Source of the DNA: Ktedonobacteria bacterium
GTDB lineage: Bacteria; Chloroflexota; Ktedonobacteria; Ktedonobacterales; JACDGC01
Direction of reading: 5' to 3'
Length of the DNA stretch: 46,799 nucleotides
Assembly: GCA_027459785.1 (NCBI GenBank)
Contig: DAIDGU010000066.1
Span: forward strand, 1-46,799
Shown here: one piece after another, positions 33,807 through 43,247 of the stretch
How the letters are laid out: each line of letters begins with the position of its first letter
Position numbering within the stretch: the first letter of the stretch is position 1
The notes under the pieces: generated by a model
Told to the model about the DNA's origin: nothing
The model's database searches: none
What the model saw: the letters and a program-made list of their open reading frames with translations, nothing else
Program-made: the position numbers and the translations under genes

Positions 33807-35354
33807 ATGCAAGGGCGAGGCAAAGTACTTGTAGGGCTGATGATGACGATGGGGCTGGCCGCGATGGATAGCACCATCGTCGCTACCGCGATCCCTTCGG
33901 TGGTGCGCGATCTGGGTGGTTTCACGCTGTTCGCCTGGGTCTTCTCGATCTACGTGCTGATGCAGGCCGTCACCATCCCGATCTATGGCAAGCTGGCCGA
34001 TATTTTTGGGCGCAAGCCGTTGTTGCTCATCGGCACGCTGATCTTCCTGGGCGGCTCGGCGCTGGCCGGCATGGCTCCCAATATGATCATGCTGATCGCT
34101 TTTCGGGGCGTGCAGGGTATCGGCGCGGGCGCGATCCAGCCCATCGTCAGCACGGTGACGGGCGATCTCTATAACGTGCGCGAGCGGGCGCGCGTCCAGG
34201 GTTGGCTATCGAGCGTGTGGGGCATCTCGGCGATCATCGGGCCGGCTATCGGGGGCTTTTTCGCCGAATATGCCTCGTGGCGCTGGATTTTCTATGTCAA
34301 CATCCCCCTGGGCGCGCTGGCGCTCGGCCTGATCGCCGCGTTCCTGCACGAAGACGTGGGCCATCGTGCGCACCGGATCGACTACACCGGCGCGGCGCTG
34401 CTGGCCGGCGCGACCGGGTTGATCATCTTCGCGGCGCTGGAAGGCGGCGTAGGTTGGCCGTGGCTCTCCGCGCCGAGCGCGCTGGTGCTGGGGCTGGCAG
34501 CCCTGCTGCTGGTCGCCTTCATCTGGCAGGAACGCCGCGCCGCCGAACCGATCATGCCGCTGTGGGTCTTCCGCCGCCGCGTGCTGGTCGGCACGAACCT
34601 GGCGACGCTGGCGCTGGGGCTGCTCTCCATCGGCGTCACCTCGTTTCTGCCGACTTACGCACAGGGCGTGCTGGGGGTGGATGCCGTGACGGCGGGCTTC
34701 TTGCTGGGGGCGATGTCGATCAGTTGGCCCATCGCGTCGGCGCTCTCCGGGCGGCTCTATCTGCGCATGGGCTTTCGCAATGCCGCGCTGATCGGCACGG
34801 TGCTGGCGGTGGCGGCGGGCGCGATCTTCCTGGCGCTGGGGCCGGGCGCGGCTCCCTGGCTGGCGGGACTGGGCAGCTTTGTGATGGGCGCAGGGCTGGG
34901 CTTGCTCTCCACACCGCTGCTGGTGGGCATCCAAACGGTCGTTGGCTGGAACCGGCGCGGCGTCGTCACCGGATCGAACATGTTCGCGCGCCAGCTTGGC
35001 CAGGCCGTCGGCGCGGCCATCTTCGGCAGCATCGTTAATGCGACGCTTTTCGCCTGGCTGCAACAGGCACCCGCGTCCATCGCCGGCCAGGTGCCGGCCA
35101 CCAGCAACACCATCACCCAGGTGATCGGCGGCAACGGCACCGGCGCGCTCACGCCAGCGGCGGCGACTTACGTCCGCGACGGATTGGCGACGGCGATGCA
35201 TCTGGTCTTCATCGCGCTCGTCGCCATCGCGCTCGCCACCATCGTCGTCCTGCTGCTGACGCCGCGCCAGTTCGATCCGCTGCGCTTCGCGGGCGAAGAC
35301 GATCCCGCGCCGCCCCAATCCGCGCCCGCCGCACCAGAGGTCGCGCCGGTGTAG
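33807..35354 (+). CDS. MFS multidrug transporter, DHA2 (14-helix) family
   Basis: A 515-residue transporter with about fourteen helices. DHA2 signatures are LAAMDSTIVATAIPSV in helix 1 (motif D1-like), YGKLADIFGRKPLLL (motif A), and GAIQPIVSTVTGDL with RARVQGWLSSVWGISAIIGP (motif C region). It likely exports drugs or other amphipathic compounds by proton antiport. ATG 33807 follows GGAAGG by eight bases; GTG 33804 in frame is a weaker choice. The C-terminal tail is Pro/Ala-rich. Substrate unknown. Confidence 0.9.
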   Translation: MQGRGKVLVGLMMTMGLAAMDSTIVATAIPSVVRDLGGFTLFAWVFSIYVLMQAVTIPIYGKLADIFGRKPLLLIGTLIFLGGSALAGMAPNMIMLIAFRGVQGIGAGAIQPIVSTVTGDLYNVRERARVQGWLSSVWGISAIIGPAIGGFFAEYASWRWIFYVNIPLGALALGLIAAFLHEDVGHRAHRIDYTGAALLAGATGLIIFAALEGGVGWPWLSAPSALVLGLAALLLVAFIWQERRAAEPIMPLWVFRRRVLVGTNLATLALGLLSIGVTSFLPTYAQGVLGVDAVTAGFLLGAMSISWPIASALSGRLYLRMGFRNAALIGTVLAVAAGAIFLALGPGAAPWLAGLGSFVMGAGLGLLSTPLLVGIQTVVGWNRRGVVTGSNMFARQLGQAVGAAIFGSIVNATLFAWLQQAPASIAGQVPATSNTITQVIGGNGTGALTPAAATYVRDGLATAMHLVFIALVAIALATIVVLLLTPRQFDPLRFAGEDDPAPPQSAPAAPEVAPV

Positions 35355-35463
35355 GATCTGTGCTATACTGGCGGGAGCGGCGTATCGTTTGGGGTAATAC
35401 AGTGGGCGGACATGCGTGTCTGCCACACCGCTGTAGAGATTCGAGGGGGAGCGCGTTGGCAGC

Positions 35464-36816
35464 ATGTTCAAAAAGATCTTGATCGCCAATCGGGGCGAGA
35501 TTGCCTTGCGCGTGATTCGCGCGTGTCACGAGATGGGCATCGAGGCCGTGGTGGCCCATTCGGAGGCCGACCGCGATTCGTTGCCGGTGCAATTGGCTGA
35601 TGATTCGGTCTGCATCGGCCCAGGGGCGAGCGCGAAAAGCTATCTCAACATCCCGAACATCATCAGCGCGGCGATGTTGACCGGCTGCGAAGCGATCCAT
35701 CCCGGCTACGGCTTTCTTTCGGAAAACGCGAACTTCGCGGAGATCTGTGAGGCGTGTAATCTCGTCTTCATCGGTCCGCCATCCACCGCCGTCACGAAGA
35801 TGGGCGACAAGGTGCAAGCGCGCCAGGTGGCCATCGACACCGGCCTGCCCGTGTTGCCTGGGACGCCGATCCTGCGCACCGTCAGCGAGGCGGAGCAGTA
35901 TTTCGACCACATCGGTTTCCCCATGATCCTCAAGGCCGTTGCGGGCGGCGGCGGGCGCGGCATCCGTCCGGTGCAGACGCGCGCGGAGTTCACCCATCTT
36001 TTCACGACGGCGCAGAGCGAAGTGCGCGAGGCGTTCCACGACGACGGCATCTACCTGGAACGCTACCTGCCACGCGCCCGCCACATCGAGATCCAGATCC
36101 TTTGCGACGCACACGGCCACGGCATCCACCTGGGCGAACGCAACTGCTCGCTGCAACGCCGCCGCCAGAAGGTGCTGGAAGAAGCGCCCAGCACGGTGCT
36201 GACGCCGGAACTGCGCGCGGAGATCGGCACGAAGGCCGTCAAAACGGCGCTCTCCATCGGCTATCGCGGGGCCGGCACGATGGAGTTCTTGCTGGACGAC
36301 CAGGGCCGCTATTACTTCATGGAGATGAACACGCGCTTGCAGGTCGAACATCCCATCACCGAACTGGTGACGGGCGTGGACCTCGTGCGCCAGCAGATCC
36401 TGATTGCGGCGGGCGAGCCACTGGCCTTGCAGCAGCGCGACATCGTCATCGACGGCCACGCGCTGGAACTGCGCATCTGCGCGGAGGATGCCGACCATGA
36501 CTTCCGCCCTGTCACCGGCGATGTCGAAGGCTACCTGCCCCCCGGCGGCCCCGGCGTGCGCGTGGACTCGCATCTCTACAGCGGCTACAGCATCCCTCCG
36601 CACTACGACTCGCTGATCTCCAAGCTGTGCGTGTGGGCGCCGACGCGGAGCCAGGCCATCGAGCGCGCCCTGCGCGCGCTGGACGAATATCGCATCGACG
36701 GCGTGACGACGACGATCCCCTTCTTCAAACGCCTGCTGGTCTACGAACCCTATCTGCGCGGCGAGACCTACACCAACTTCCTCGCCGACCACGCCGGCGC
36801 GCTGGGCATCGGTTGA
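35464..36816 (+). CDS. accC: Biotin carboxylase subunit of acetyl-CoA (or acyl-CoA) carboxylase
   Basis: A 450-residue ATP-grasp enzyme that carboxylates biotin on its carrier protein, the first step toward malonyl-CoA. It shows FKKILIANRGEIALRVIRAC, IHPGYGFLSENANFAEIC, the Gly loop KAVAGGGGRGIRP, ERNCSLQRRRQKVLEEAPS, and FMEMNTRLQVEHPITELVTG with the catalytic residues. ATG 35464 has only a distant GGGGAG. accB and the transferase subunits are not in the window. A -10-like TATACT at 35364 may be its promoter. It could equally serve a propionyl-CoA-type complex. Confidence 0.93.
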   Translation: MFKKILIANRGEIALRVIRACHEMGIEAVVAHSEADRDSLPVQLADDSVCIGPGASAKSYLNIPNIISAAMLTGCEAIHPGYGFLSENANFAEICEACNLVFIGPPSTAVTKMGDKVQARQVAIDTGLPVLPGTPILRTVSEAEQYFDHIGFPMILKAVAGGGGRGIRPVQTRAEFTHLFTTAQSEVREAFHDDGIYLERYLPRARHIEIQILCDAHGHGIHLGERNCSLQRRRQKVLEEAPSTVLTPELRAEIGTKAVKTALSIGYRGAGTMEFLLDDQGRYYFMEMNTRLQVEHPITELVTGVDLVRQQILIAAGEPLALQQRDIVIDGHALELRICAEDADHDFRPVTGDVEGYLPPGGPGVRVDSHLYSGYSIPPHYDSLISKLCVWAPTRSQAIERALRALDEYRIDGVTTTIPFFKRLLVYEPYLRGETYTNFLADHAGALGIG

Positions 36817-36869
36817 TTTATCCTTGGGGCAAGAGTAAGGTATTGCTTTCGCCTCTCTGCTCTATCGGC

Positions 36870-36875
36870 TATAAT
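36870..36875 (+). promoter_or_regulatory. -10 element TATAAT for the repeat-containing membrane protein
   Basis: Consensus TATAAT about 50 bases before the gene; no good -35 was found at 17 bases. Confidence 0.4.
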
Positions 36876-36923
36876 AGAAGGGAGTGAGCATAGCTCTCAT
36901 ATCCAAGGAATGCGGGGTATTCC

Positions 36924-37403
36924 ATGAGTAAAACGACGCAGGGCGTACACACCAAGCGACCACCGAAGCTTATCACGCCGCCGCACCAGGCTGATCAGCA
37001 CGCATCCTTTTGGGGGACGCTGGCTATCATCTCGGTGGTGTTGCTGGCATTTCTGGCGCTGGGTGGCTACTTTTTCAATTGGACATGGACGGGCTTTCAG
37101 GGCAATACGCTCTGGGACTGGCTGCAACTGCTGGTGCTGCCGCTGACCCTGACAACGGCGACCACGTGGTTCAGCAAAGGCACCACCTGGCGCAAGGAAT
37201 GGAGCGCCTTCTTGGTCCTCCTCCTCATCGCGCTGGTGGTGTTGGCTGTCGGCGGCTATGGGATGAACTGGACGTGGACGGGTTTCCAGGGCAATACATT
37301 TTGGGATTGGCTGAAACTCTTGTTGCTGCCGATTGCGCTGATGCTGCTGACCCTCCGGCTCAGCCAAAGCCCAAGCCCAAGCACCTCTGCATCGAAGCGA
37401 TAA
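36924..37403 (+). CDS. Membrane protein with two tandem NWTWTGFQGNT units
   Basis: 159 residues. Two near-identical units, GGYFFNWTWTGFQGNTLWDW and GGYGMNWTWTGFQGNTFWDW, each follow one hydrophobic helix and precede another (LQLLVLPLTL, LKLLLLPIAL), giving about four helices. The WTGF-G-TLWDWL-LL-LP unit is familiar from many uncharacterised bacterial membrane proteins. The N-terminus is basic and soluble; the C-terminus is SPSPSTSAS-type. The SD (AAGGA) lies in a small hairpin, GGAAT (36907-36911) with ATTCC (36919-36923), just before ATG, which could limit translation. Function unknown. Confidence 0.7.
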   Translation: MSKTTQGVHTKRPPKLITPPHQADQHASFWGTLAIISVVLLAFLALGGYFFNWTWTGFQGNTLWDWLQLLVLPLTLTTATTWFSKGTTWRKEWSAFLVLLLIALVVLAVGGYGMNWTWTGFQGNTFWDWLKLLLLPIALMLLTLRLSQSPSPSTSASKR

Positions 37404-37830
37404 GTGGGATGGCGGGTAGTTATCGGGGTTTTACAAAATAGGGCGGCCATGCCTCGCCGGTCCGCCGGAGGCAGCATTCCAGCCGGCGTGCGGTCGCCGG
37501 GGATGATCCCATTTGGCGCGGGAGCGCCAGGAGCTAAACCTCCCGGCTCGGAAAAGGAACCCCTCCGGGCTAGGACGCGACACGGCGGGCGGTTGAAACC
37601 GCGCCTAGGGGCGTGCCGCCACGAAGTCCGCCGATGCGGACTGGAGTTAGTCTACGTAGGCAGGGCGACCACAAGGGTACGCCCCTACAGCGTCGCCGCC
37701 AGGCGCTTAGGCGCGCAAATGGTTTCAATCCATACCGCCCGCTTGTCCCTGCCATGCTGCCAATCCACCCGCTCGCCCTCGCCGTCCGCCCCGTGCAACG
37801 TTCGGTGCGATGGCAAGTGCCTGCGTGCGT
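37404..37830. repeat. Repeat-rich gap holding two family C copies
   Basis: 37567-37645 has GGGCGGTTGAAACCGCGCC and AGTCCGC-CGAT-GCGGACT in reverse orientation. 37695-37760 has CAGGCGCTTAGGCGCGCAA, ATGGTTTCAATCCATACCGC and CCGCTTGTCC in forward orientation, so the two copies form a large inverted pair. Frames across this region read only repeat translations. No gene is supported. Confidence 0.65.
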
Positions 37831-38508
37831 TCACAGGTTGGGCAGTTGCCAGTTGATCGGCGATTTGCCGGCGCGTTCCAGAGCGGCATTGATCTTGGAA
37901 AATGGCTTGCTGCCGAAAAAGCCGCTGCGCGCTGAGAGCGGCGAGGGATGTGCGGACTGCACGATGGTGTGCCGGCTGGTGTCGATCAGCGGCACCTTCT
38001 TGCGCGCGTAGCCGCCCCACAGCACGAAGACGACGGGATCAGGCTTCTCGTTCACCTTGCGGATGACGGCATCGGTGAAGGTCTCCCAACCTTTGTCCTT
38101 GTGTGAGTTGGGCTGATGGGCGCGCACCGTCAGCACGGCATTCAGCAGCAAGATGCCCTGCTCCGCCCACGGCACCAGATAGCCGTTGTTGGGGAAGGTG
38201 CAACCGAGATCGCTCTTCAGTTCGCCAAAGATGTTCATCAAAGATGGCGGCGGCTTGATGCCGGGCCGCACGGAAAAGCACAGCCCGTGCGCCTGCCCCT
38301 CGTCGTGATACGGGTCTTGCCCCAGCAGCAACACCTTGACCTGCGCATACGGCGTATAGCGCAAGGCATTGAAGACATCCTCCGCCGGCGGATAGACGGC
38401 GTATTTGCTACGCTCATCATCGACGAAGCGTTCGAGCAGGGGAAAATAGGACTTCTGCGTCTCAGCGGCGAGGATCGGCTGCCAATCAGCGGGGATGGCG
38501 AACGGCAC
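37831..38508 (-). CDS. ung: Uracil-DNA glycosylase, family 1
   Basis: A 225-residue UNG that removes uracil from DNA. The catalytic motif GQDPYH (LLLGQDPYHDEGQAHGLCFS), PPPSLMNIFGEL, LLLNAVLTVR, and the DNA-intercalation loop HPSPLSA (SAHPSPLSARSGFFG) are all present. The start is GTG 38508 with AGGAGG eight bases upstream. It is transcribed alone toward the repeat-rich gap. Confidence 0.95.
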   Translation of the reverse strand: MPFAIPADWQPILAAETQKSYFPLLERFVDDERSKYAVYPPAEDVFNALRYTPYAQVKVLLLGQDPYHDEGQAHGLCFSVRPGIKPPPSLMNIFGELKSDLGCTFPNNGYLVPWAEQGILLLNAVLTVRAHQPNSHKDKGWETFTDAVIRKVNEKPDPVVFVLWGGYARKKVPLIDTSRHTIVQSAHPSPLSARSGFFGSKPFSKINAALERAGKSPINWQLPNL

Positions 38509-38630
38509 GGGATGGTCCTCCTGATTTTGAATGCTACACGAAATGCAATACGAACACCTCGACCACGGGTGCTACTATGCTATTCTGCATCAGCGGGGAG
38601 AATCTGGCAAGGGGCTAATACGCTTTTCTG

Positions 38631-38679
38631 GTCAACACGAGGCATAGCAGACCTAGACAGACAGGAATGGCTGTTCTCC
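38631..38679. repeat. 49-bp dispersed repeat, copy 2
   Basis: Partner of 27076-27124, identical at 41 of 49 positions, located upstream of ung. Confidence 0.7.
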
Positions 38680-38910
38680 GGTATTTATTATCTCTGGCTG
38701 TTCTCCGGTATCCACACGGATGATACGTAAAGTGTATAATTGCCAGGTATGCGGGCGTTTCCTTATGTTTATTGTGCGGGGTGCAGAGCGACGCGGCGAC
38801 CAAGCTCGGCAAGCGGCAGCAGCTGTGCATCACCGTCTACAAGTACCCCTCCCCAGCTAATGCCAGAGAGGGGATGAAGCCCTAGCCCCGTAGGGGGTTG
38901 CTGTTCCGAG

Positions 38911-38932
38911 CCAGGGGGTTTAGCCCCTGGCA
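38911..38932 (-). terminator. Hairpin downstream of clpC
   Basis: GCCAGGGG (38911-38918) pairs with CCCCTGGC (38925-38932) around GTTTAG, about 20 bases past the clpC stop. No T-run follows on the minus strand, so termination is only suggested. Confidence 0.4.
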
Positions 38933-38953
38933 AACATGCGAACCCGGCTGCGC

Positions 38954-41458
38954 TTACTCGCCGTCGCCAGCGAGCGCCGGCTGCCCGGCGGGCAGTGCCT
39001 TGGTGCGCCCGCGCGCTTCCAGCACCAGCTGGCCGTCGACGACTTCGGCCACCACGATGTCGCCCGCGCGGAACTTGCCTTGCAGCAAGCCTTCCGCCAG
39101 CGGATCTTCCACCATGTTTTGCAGCGTGCGGCGCAACGGGCGCGCGCCGTATTGCTGGTCGAAGCCCTTATCCACCAGGAAGTCTTTCGTCTCCTGCGGG
39201 ATCTGGAGTTCGATCTCTTGCTCCGTCAACTGCTTGCGGATGCGCGAGAGCAGCAGGTCGATGATGCTGCGCATCTGTTCCAGCGTGAGCTGGTGGAAGA
39301 CGATCACGGCGTCGATGCGGTTCAAGAACTCCGGTTTGAAGTTGTTCTTGAGTTCCGTCGTCACGCGCTCCTTCATGGAGTCGTAATCCATCTGCGATTG
39401 GCGCTCGGTGTCTTTGCCGGAGCGGAAAGCGATGGCCCCGCGCGTCATCTGTTGCGCGCCGATGTTCGACGTCATGATGATGATCGTGTTGCGGAAGTCC
39501 ACCGTGCGCCCCTTGGCGTCGGTCAGCTTGCCATCTTCCATGATTTGCAGGAGCATGTTGAAGACATCGGGATGCGCCTTCTCGATCTCGTCCAGCAAGA
39601 TCACGGAATAGCTCTTGCGGCGCACGGCCTCGGTGAGTTGGCCACCTTCCTCGTAGCCGACGTAGCCTGGCGGCGCACCAACGAGGCGGGCGGCGGCGTG
39701 CCGCTCCATGAACTCCGACATGTCGATCTTGATGAGCGACTCTTCGCTGCCGAACATGAATTCGGCGAGTGCCTTCGCCAACTCCGTCTTACCGACGCCG
39801 GTCGGTCCCATGAACATGAAGGAGCCGATCGGGCGTTTGGGATCTTTCAATCCGGCGCGGGCGCGGCGGACGGCGCGGCTGATCGTAGCGACGGCGTCTT
39901 CCTGGCCGACGATGCGGTGGTGCAGCGCATCTTCCATCCCCAGCAGGCGAGTGGACTCGTCCTGGTCGATGGCCTTCACCGGGATGCCAGTCCACATCGC
40001 CACGATGGTTGCGATGTCTTCCGCCGTCACGGTCGGCTTCTCGGTCCCCTGGTTTTGCTGCCAGCCAGATTCGAGGCGCCCGATGCGCTCGCGCAGTTTC
40101 ACCTCGCGGTCGCGGGCCAGGGCGGCGGCTTCGTAGTCGCCCCGCTGGATGGCGTCTTCCTTCTCGCGCAGCACGGCTTCCAGCGCCTTCATCGCCTCTT
40201 TCAGGTTCAGCGGCGTCACCGAGATCTGCATGCGCACCCGGCTGGCGGCCTCGTCGATAAGGTCGATGGCCTTGTCTGGCAGCGAGCGATCTGTGATGTA
40301 ACGGTTCGACATCTCGGCGGCGGCTTTCAGGGCTTCGTCGCTGATCTTCAGGCGATGGTGCTGCTCGTAACGCTCGCGGATGCCTTTCAGGATCTGCACC
40401 GTCTCGTCCACGTTCGGCTCACGGACGATGACTTCCTGGAAGCGGCGCTGGAGCGCGGCATCTTTCTCGATATACTTGCGATATTCGTCCAGCGTGGTCG
40501 CGCCGATGCACTGCAACTCGCCGCGCGAGAGGGCGGGCTTGAGGATGTTCGCGGCATCCACCGCGCCTTCCGCCGCACCGGCACCGACGAGCGTATGCAC
40601 CTCATCAATGAAGATGATGCAGTCGCCACTGGAACGGATCTCTTCGATGATCTTTTTCAGGCGCTCTTCGAACTCGCCGCGATACTTTGTACCGGCGACG
40701 AGCGAGCCGACATCCAAGGTCAGCAGGCGCTTGCCGGCGATGGTTTCCGGCACTTCGTTGGCGATGATGCGCTGGGCCAGTCCTTCGACGATGGCCGTCT
40801 TGCCGACGCCCGGTTCGCCGATCAGCGCCGGATTGTTCTTCGTGCGCCGGCTGAGGATCTGGATGACGCGCTCGATCTCTTGTTCGCGGCCCACCACGGG
40901 GTCCAGCTTGCCATTGCGCGCGGCGGCGGTGAGATCCATGCCCATCTGGTCGATGGTGGGCGTCTTGGAATGGCGCGGGTCGGCGCGCTCGGCGCGCGGA
41001 TTGTCGCCTTTATTCGCCAGGATCTGGATCGTCGTGGTGCGGACCTTTTCCAGGTTCACGCCCAGGCTTTCCAGCACGCCAGCGGCGATGCCCTCGCCTT
41101 CGCGCACGAGGCCGAGGAGCAAATGTTCGGTGCCGATGTAATGGTGATTCAGGCGGCGCGCCTCATCGACGGCCAACTCGATCACTTTCTTGGCGCGGGG
41201 CGTCAGGCCGATCTCGCCGAGTACGATGCGATCACCGCGCCCGATGATGAATTCGACGGCGCTACGGACTTTGTTCAGTTCGACCCCAAGTGTGCTAAGC
41301 ACCTGGGCGGCGACCCCTTCGCCTTCCCGGACCAACCCCAGCAGTAAATGCTCGGTCCCAATATAGTTGTGGTTGAAGCGTTGGGCTTCTTCTTGGGCCA
41401 AGCTCAACACTTTGCGGGCCCGCTCGGTAAATTTATCGAAACGTTCTCGTTCGTTCAC
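38954..41458 (-). CDS. clpC: ATP-dependent Clp protease ATPase subunit ClpC
   Basis: An 834-residue AAA+ unfoldase that feeds proteins to ClpP. Two Clp N-repeats ([40 protein letters not shown], and a second copy) precede AAA-1 with Walker [17 protein letters not shown] and Walker [16 protein letters not shown]-like middle segment ([19 protein letters not shown]) precedes AAA-2 with [17 protein letters not shown] and [16 protein letters not shown] 41458 matches the family N-terminus and has an AGGGGG SD; open frame further upstream to 41674 is not coding-like. clpP and mcsAB are not adjacent. The promoter region 41459-41700 shows no clear CtsR-type heptad repeats. Confidence 0.95.
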   Translation of the reverse strand: MNERERFDKFTERARKVLSLAQEEAQRFNHNYIGTEHLLLGLVREGEGVAAQVLSTLGVELNKVRSAVEFIIGRGDRIVLGEIGLTPRAKKVIELAVDEARRLNHHYIGTEHLLLGLVREGEGIAAGVLESLGVNLEKVRTTTIQILANKGDNPRAERADPRHSKTPTIDQMGMDLTAAARNGKLDPVVGREQEIERVIQILSRRTKNNPALIGEPGVGKTAIVEGLAQRIIANEVPETIAGKRLLTLDVGSLVAGTKYRGEFEERLKKIIEEIRSSGDCIIFIDEVHTLVGAGAAEGAVDAANILKPALSRGELQCIGATTLDEYRKYIEKDAALQRRFQEVIVREPNVDETVQILKGIRERYEQHHRLKISDEALKAAAEMSNRYITDRSLPDKAIDLIDEAASRVRMQISVTPLNLKEAMKALEAVLREKEDAIQRGDYEAAALARDREVKLRERIGRLESGWQQNQGTEKPTVTAEDIATIVAMWTGIPVKAIDQDESTRLLGMEDALHHRIVGQEDAVATISRAVRRARAGLKDPKRPIGSFMFMGPTGVGKTELAKALAEFMFGSEESLIKIDMSEFMERHAAARLVGAPPGYVGYEEGGQLTEAVRRKSYSVILLDEIEKAHPDVFNMLLQIMEDGKLTDAKGRTVDFRNTIIIMTSNIGAQQMTRGAIAFRSGKDTERQSQMDYDSMKERVTTELKNNFKPEFLNRIDAVIVFHQLTLEQMRSIIDLLLSRIRKQLTEQEIELQIPQETKDFLVDKGFDQQYGARPLRRTLQNMVEDPLAEGLLQGKFRAGDIVVAEVVDGQLVLEARGRTKALPAGQPALAGDGE

Positions 41459-41710
41459 CTGCGTCGCCCCCCTTTCCTGAAGCTGAGGGAGGAGCCTGCG
41501 AAGCGTCTCCACCCGGTAAACTGTGCGGTCATTGTACGACAGATGTGGTACCGGCGTCAAGCGCCGCCATGCCGCACTGTTCCTTATGACGAGCGGCCTC
41601 GTGACAGGCGAGCATTGTCGTAGCCCATCGCGTGGTCGCAGATGTGAGCCATGCACCTTCCCGTAGGGTTGCAAAGCGCAGAGAGCAGGAGATGCACTGT
41701 GACGCTCCCG

Positions 41711-41739
41711 TTGTCACGATCTCTCTTACTATCTATTCT
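41711..41739 (+). promoter_or_regulatory. Strong promoter upstream of a short interrupted gene
   Basis: TTGTCA (41711-41716), exact 17-base spacer, TATTCT (41734-41739). An AAAGGAGG SD follows at 41753. Confidence 0.6.
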
Positions 41740-41770
41740 AACGTACACCTACAAAGGAGGTAATGGTCAA

Positions 41771-41992
41771 ATGGCTAGGTCGGGGGGAGAGAATGCAAGA
41801 AAGGTGCCGAAAGACTGGCAGGTCGCGTGGCCCCACCCCCAACCCCTCCCCATCTGCGGATGGAGAGGGGAGTCTAGACGTGGGGCGGACATTCCTGTCC
41901 GCCGGTGGGCGGCCTCACCAGTTCGAGAGCCACAGGGCATACATCATATGATGCAAGGAATGGGGCGCGCCGGACCAATAGTTCCAGCTTGA
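41771..41992 (+). pseudogene. Short gene interrupted by a composite repeat
   Basis: ATG 41771 has an ideal AAAGGAGG ten bases upstream and a good promoter, so translation initiation is credible. The product starts MARSGGENARKVPKDWQVAW but runs straight into the composite palindromic element (41831-41903), whose translation (RRGADIPVRR) also appears in frames over other copies. Most likely a small gene lost its 3' part when the repeat inserted. The other initiator ATG at 41763 is too close to the SD. No family recognised. Confidence 0.4.
41831..41903. repeat. Composite palindromic element (family A + B), reverse orientation
   Basis: A CCCCTCCCCATC / GATGGAGAGGGG hairpin is followed by GGCGGACA-TTCC-TGTCCGCC (41884-41903). 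This is the order and strand opposite to the copies at 12164 and 20049. Confidence 0.75.
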
Positions 41993-42985
41993 AGGCGAGG
42001 TGGTGCAGCCGTCGCACCAATAGATGTGTGCATCCATCGAATCGCTCTCGTCGGTGAGATAGCCGCCGTGGCTATAGCAGGAATTGGGCGAATCGCTGGT
42101 GAAGTACGACTTGTGGCCGCCGCTCATATAGGTGGCCTCGCTCGTACTCACGGCTTCATCGCACTGGCTGCCAATCATCGTCCAGTCCGTGCTGCCGGAC
42201 TGCGGATTCTGCGCGGAGTTGTACATCTCGTTCATAAACATGCCACCCGGTTGCATATCGCCGCCCTGGGTGCAACCCAGGCAGAGGAGCGGTGCGCCAT
42301 AGGCACCGCCGTGTGGGGTGGCCAGCGTCACGACATCCGAGATATTCGGCAACACGCTGGGCATCGTCCAGGTGGCCTTGCTTTTTTGCACCTGATAGAT
42401 GCCGTTGCGGACGATCAAGCCGCCCATGCTGTGCGCCACGATCTCCACGTTCCAGGACGAACTGAAGTTGAGATTGAGGTACCAGTCCAGCAGGCAACTG
42501 AGATGATAGAGGCTCTCGTTGTTGGTGCCGTCCTGGCTGGAATTGGTGCCTTCGGGATAGTATTTCGCGCAATGGCTCGTATATTCCGGATTGTGCAGGT
42601 CTTCGCTGCTGTCGCCATAGGGGCGCGGGTCCGTGGGCGCGTTCGCGCCGAAGCGCCCGCAGTTGGTGTCACCACGATAATAGCTGAGTTCGCGGAAGTC
42701 CTGCCGGTGCCAGGTGAGCGACTGCCCGTTGATATTGTGCGCTTTGCTCAGGTAATCCACCACATTGCCCCACGTGCTGTGGCAATCATCGCCCGCGCTG
42801 GAGCCGTTGGTGGAAACGCCGTCGAAGCCATGCACGAGGACGATGGTGTCGTAGCCGCGCGTCCAGGCGAGGGCGGGCGCGGGGCGCGTGAAAAAGAAAA
42901 AAAGGCTCGATGCGAGGATGATGCTCAGCGGGATCGCGAGGACTTGTGGACGGAGCAACGCGCGTGGAACGGCTTTGTTCTGCAT
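41915..42985 (-). CDS. Secreted lipase/esterase-like alpha/beta hydrolase
   Basis: 356 residues with a signal peptide (basic MQNKAVPRALLRPQ, hydrophobic LAIPLSIILASSLFFFF, cleavage near APALAW). The hydrolase fold begins with the oxyanion-hole segment TIVLVHGFDG. The nucleophile elbow is EIVAHSMGGL (Ser in AHSMG). TLATPHGGAYG is typical of triacylglycerol and PGAP1-like lipases. The catalytic His is probably one of the C-terminal His residues (AHIYWCDG or HSLHHMM). Many Cys suggest disulphides outside the cell. ATG 42985 has AAAGGA about eleven bases upstream. Confidence 0.8.
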   Translation of the reverse strand: MQNKAVPRALLRPQVLAIPLSIILASSLFFFFTRPAPALAWTRGYDTIVLVHGFDGVSTNGSSAGDDCHSTWGNVVDYLSKAHNINGQSLTWHRQDFRELSYYRGDTNCGRFGANAPTDPRPYGDSSEDLHNPEYTSHCAKYYPEGTNSSQDGTNNESLYHLSCLLDWYLNLNFSSSWNVEIVAHSMGGLIVRNGIYQVQKSKATWTMPSVLPNISDVVTLATPHGGAYGAPLLCLGCTQGGDMQPGGMFMNEMYNSAQNPQSGSTDWTMIGSQCDEAVSTSEATYMSGGHKSYFTSDSPNSCYSHGGYLTDESDSMDAHIYWCDGCTTSPSSWNYWSGAPHSLHHMMYALWLSNW

Positions 42986-43247
42986 GCAACCAGTGTCCTT
43001 TCGCGGAGGGGGAGGGCCGCGATCATGAGAGGAACGTTCGCGGCAACTTCAACGAATCAATCAGGGGGAATACATCGCTCGCTGGCATCCCCGATCTGGG
43101 GATAGAAGTAGTATGCAGTATAACAAGCAAAAAAGCAATACATTTCGGGGTCAGTTGTGGCAACTTATGACCGTTTGCCAATAAGTTATCGCATATGGTA
43201 TGCTGTTCTCAGTGCTAGACTGGCTATTTTCGCGTAAGGAGTTATCA
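42986..43247. other. AT-rich gap before the NotI-like/Dam island
   Basis: About 260 bases with no coding frame I can support. Base composition drops toward AT from roughly 43100, where the transferred-looking segment begins. Confidence 0.4.

Larger units (their letters stand above)
38509..38953. other. Repeat-bearing gap between ung and clpC
   Basis: Contents: the second copy of the 49-bp repeat (38631-38679); a TATAAT at 38735-38740 without a good -35; a coding-like stretch around 38775-38850 on the + strand whose codons mostly end in G or C (reads SDAATKLGKRQQLCITVYKY), without a convincing start and with no recognised family, perhaps a gene remnant; and a hairpin at 38911-38932. Confidence 0.45.

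Noticed and set aside
35209..36792. 527-codon frame antisense to accC, and similar frames opposite the DHA2 transporter (34206-35489) and kinase (31634-33013)
   Set aside because: Each mirrors a strongly conserved gene and lacks independent features.
37404..37856. Open frame downstream of the repeat-containing membrane protein
   Set aside because: It translates inverted family C repeat copies and runs into ung on the other strand.
38936..41347. 803-codon plus-strand open frame opposite clpC
   Set aside because: It exists only because of high GC3 in clpC; it shows no motifs and has His/Arg/Asp-rich filler composition.
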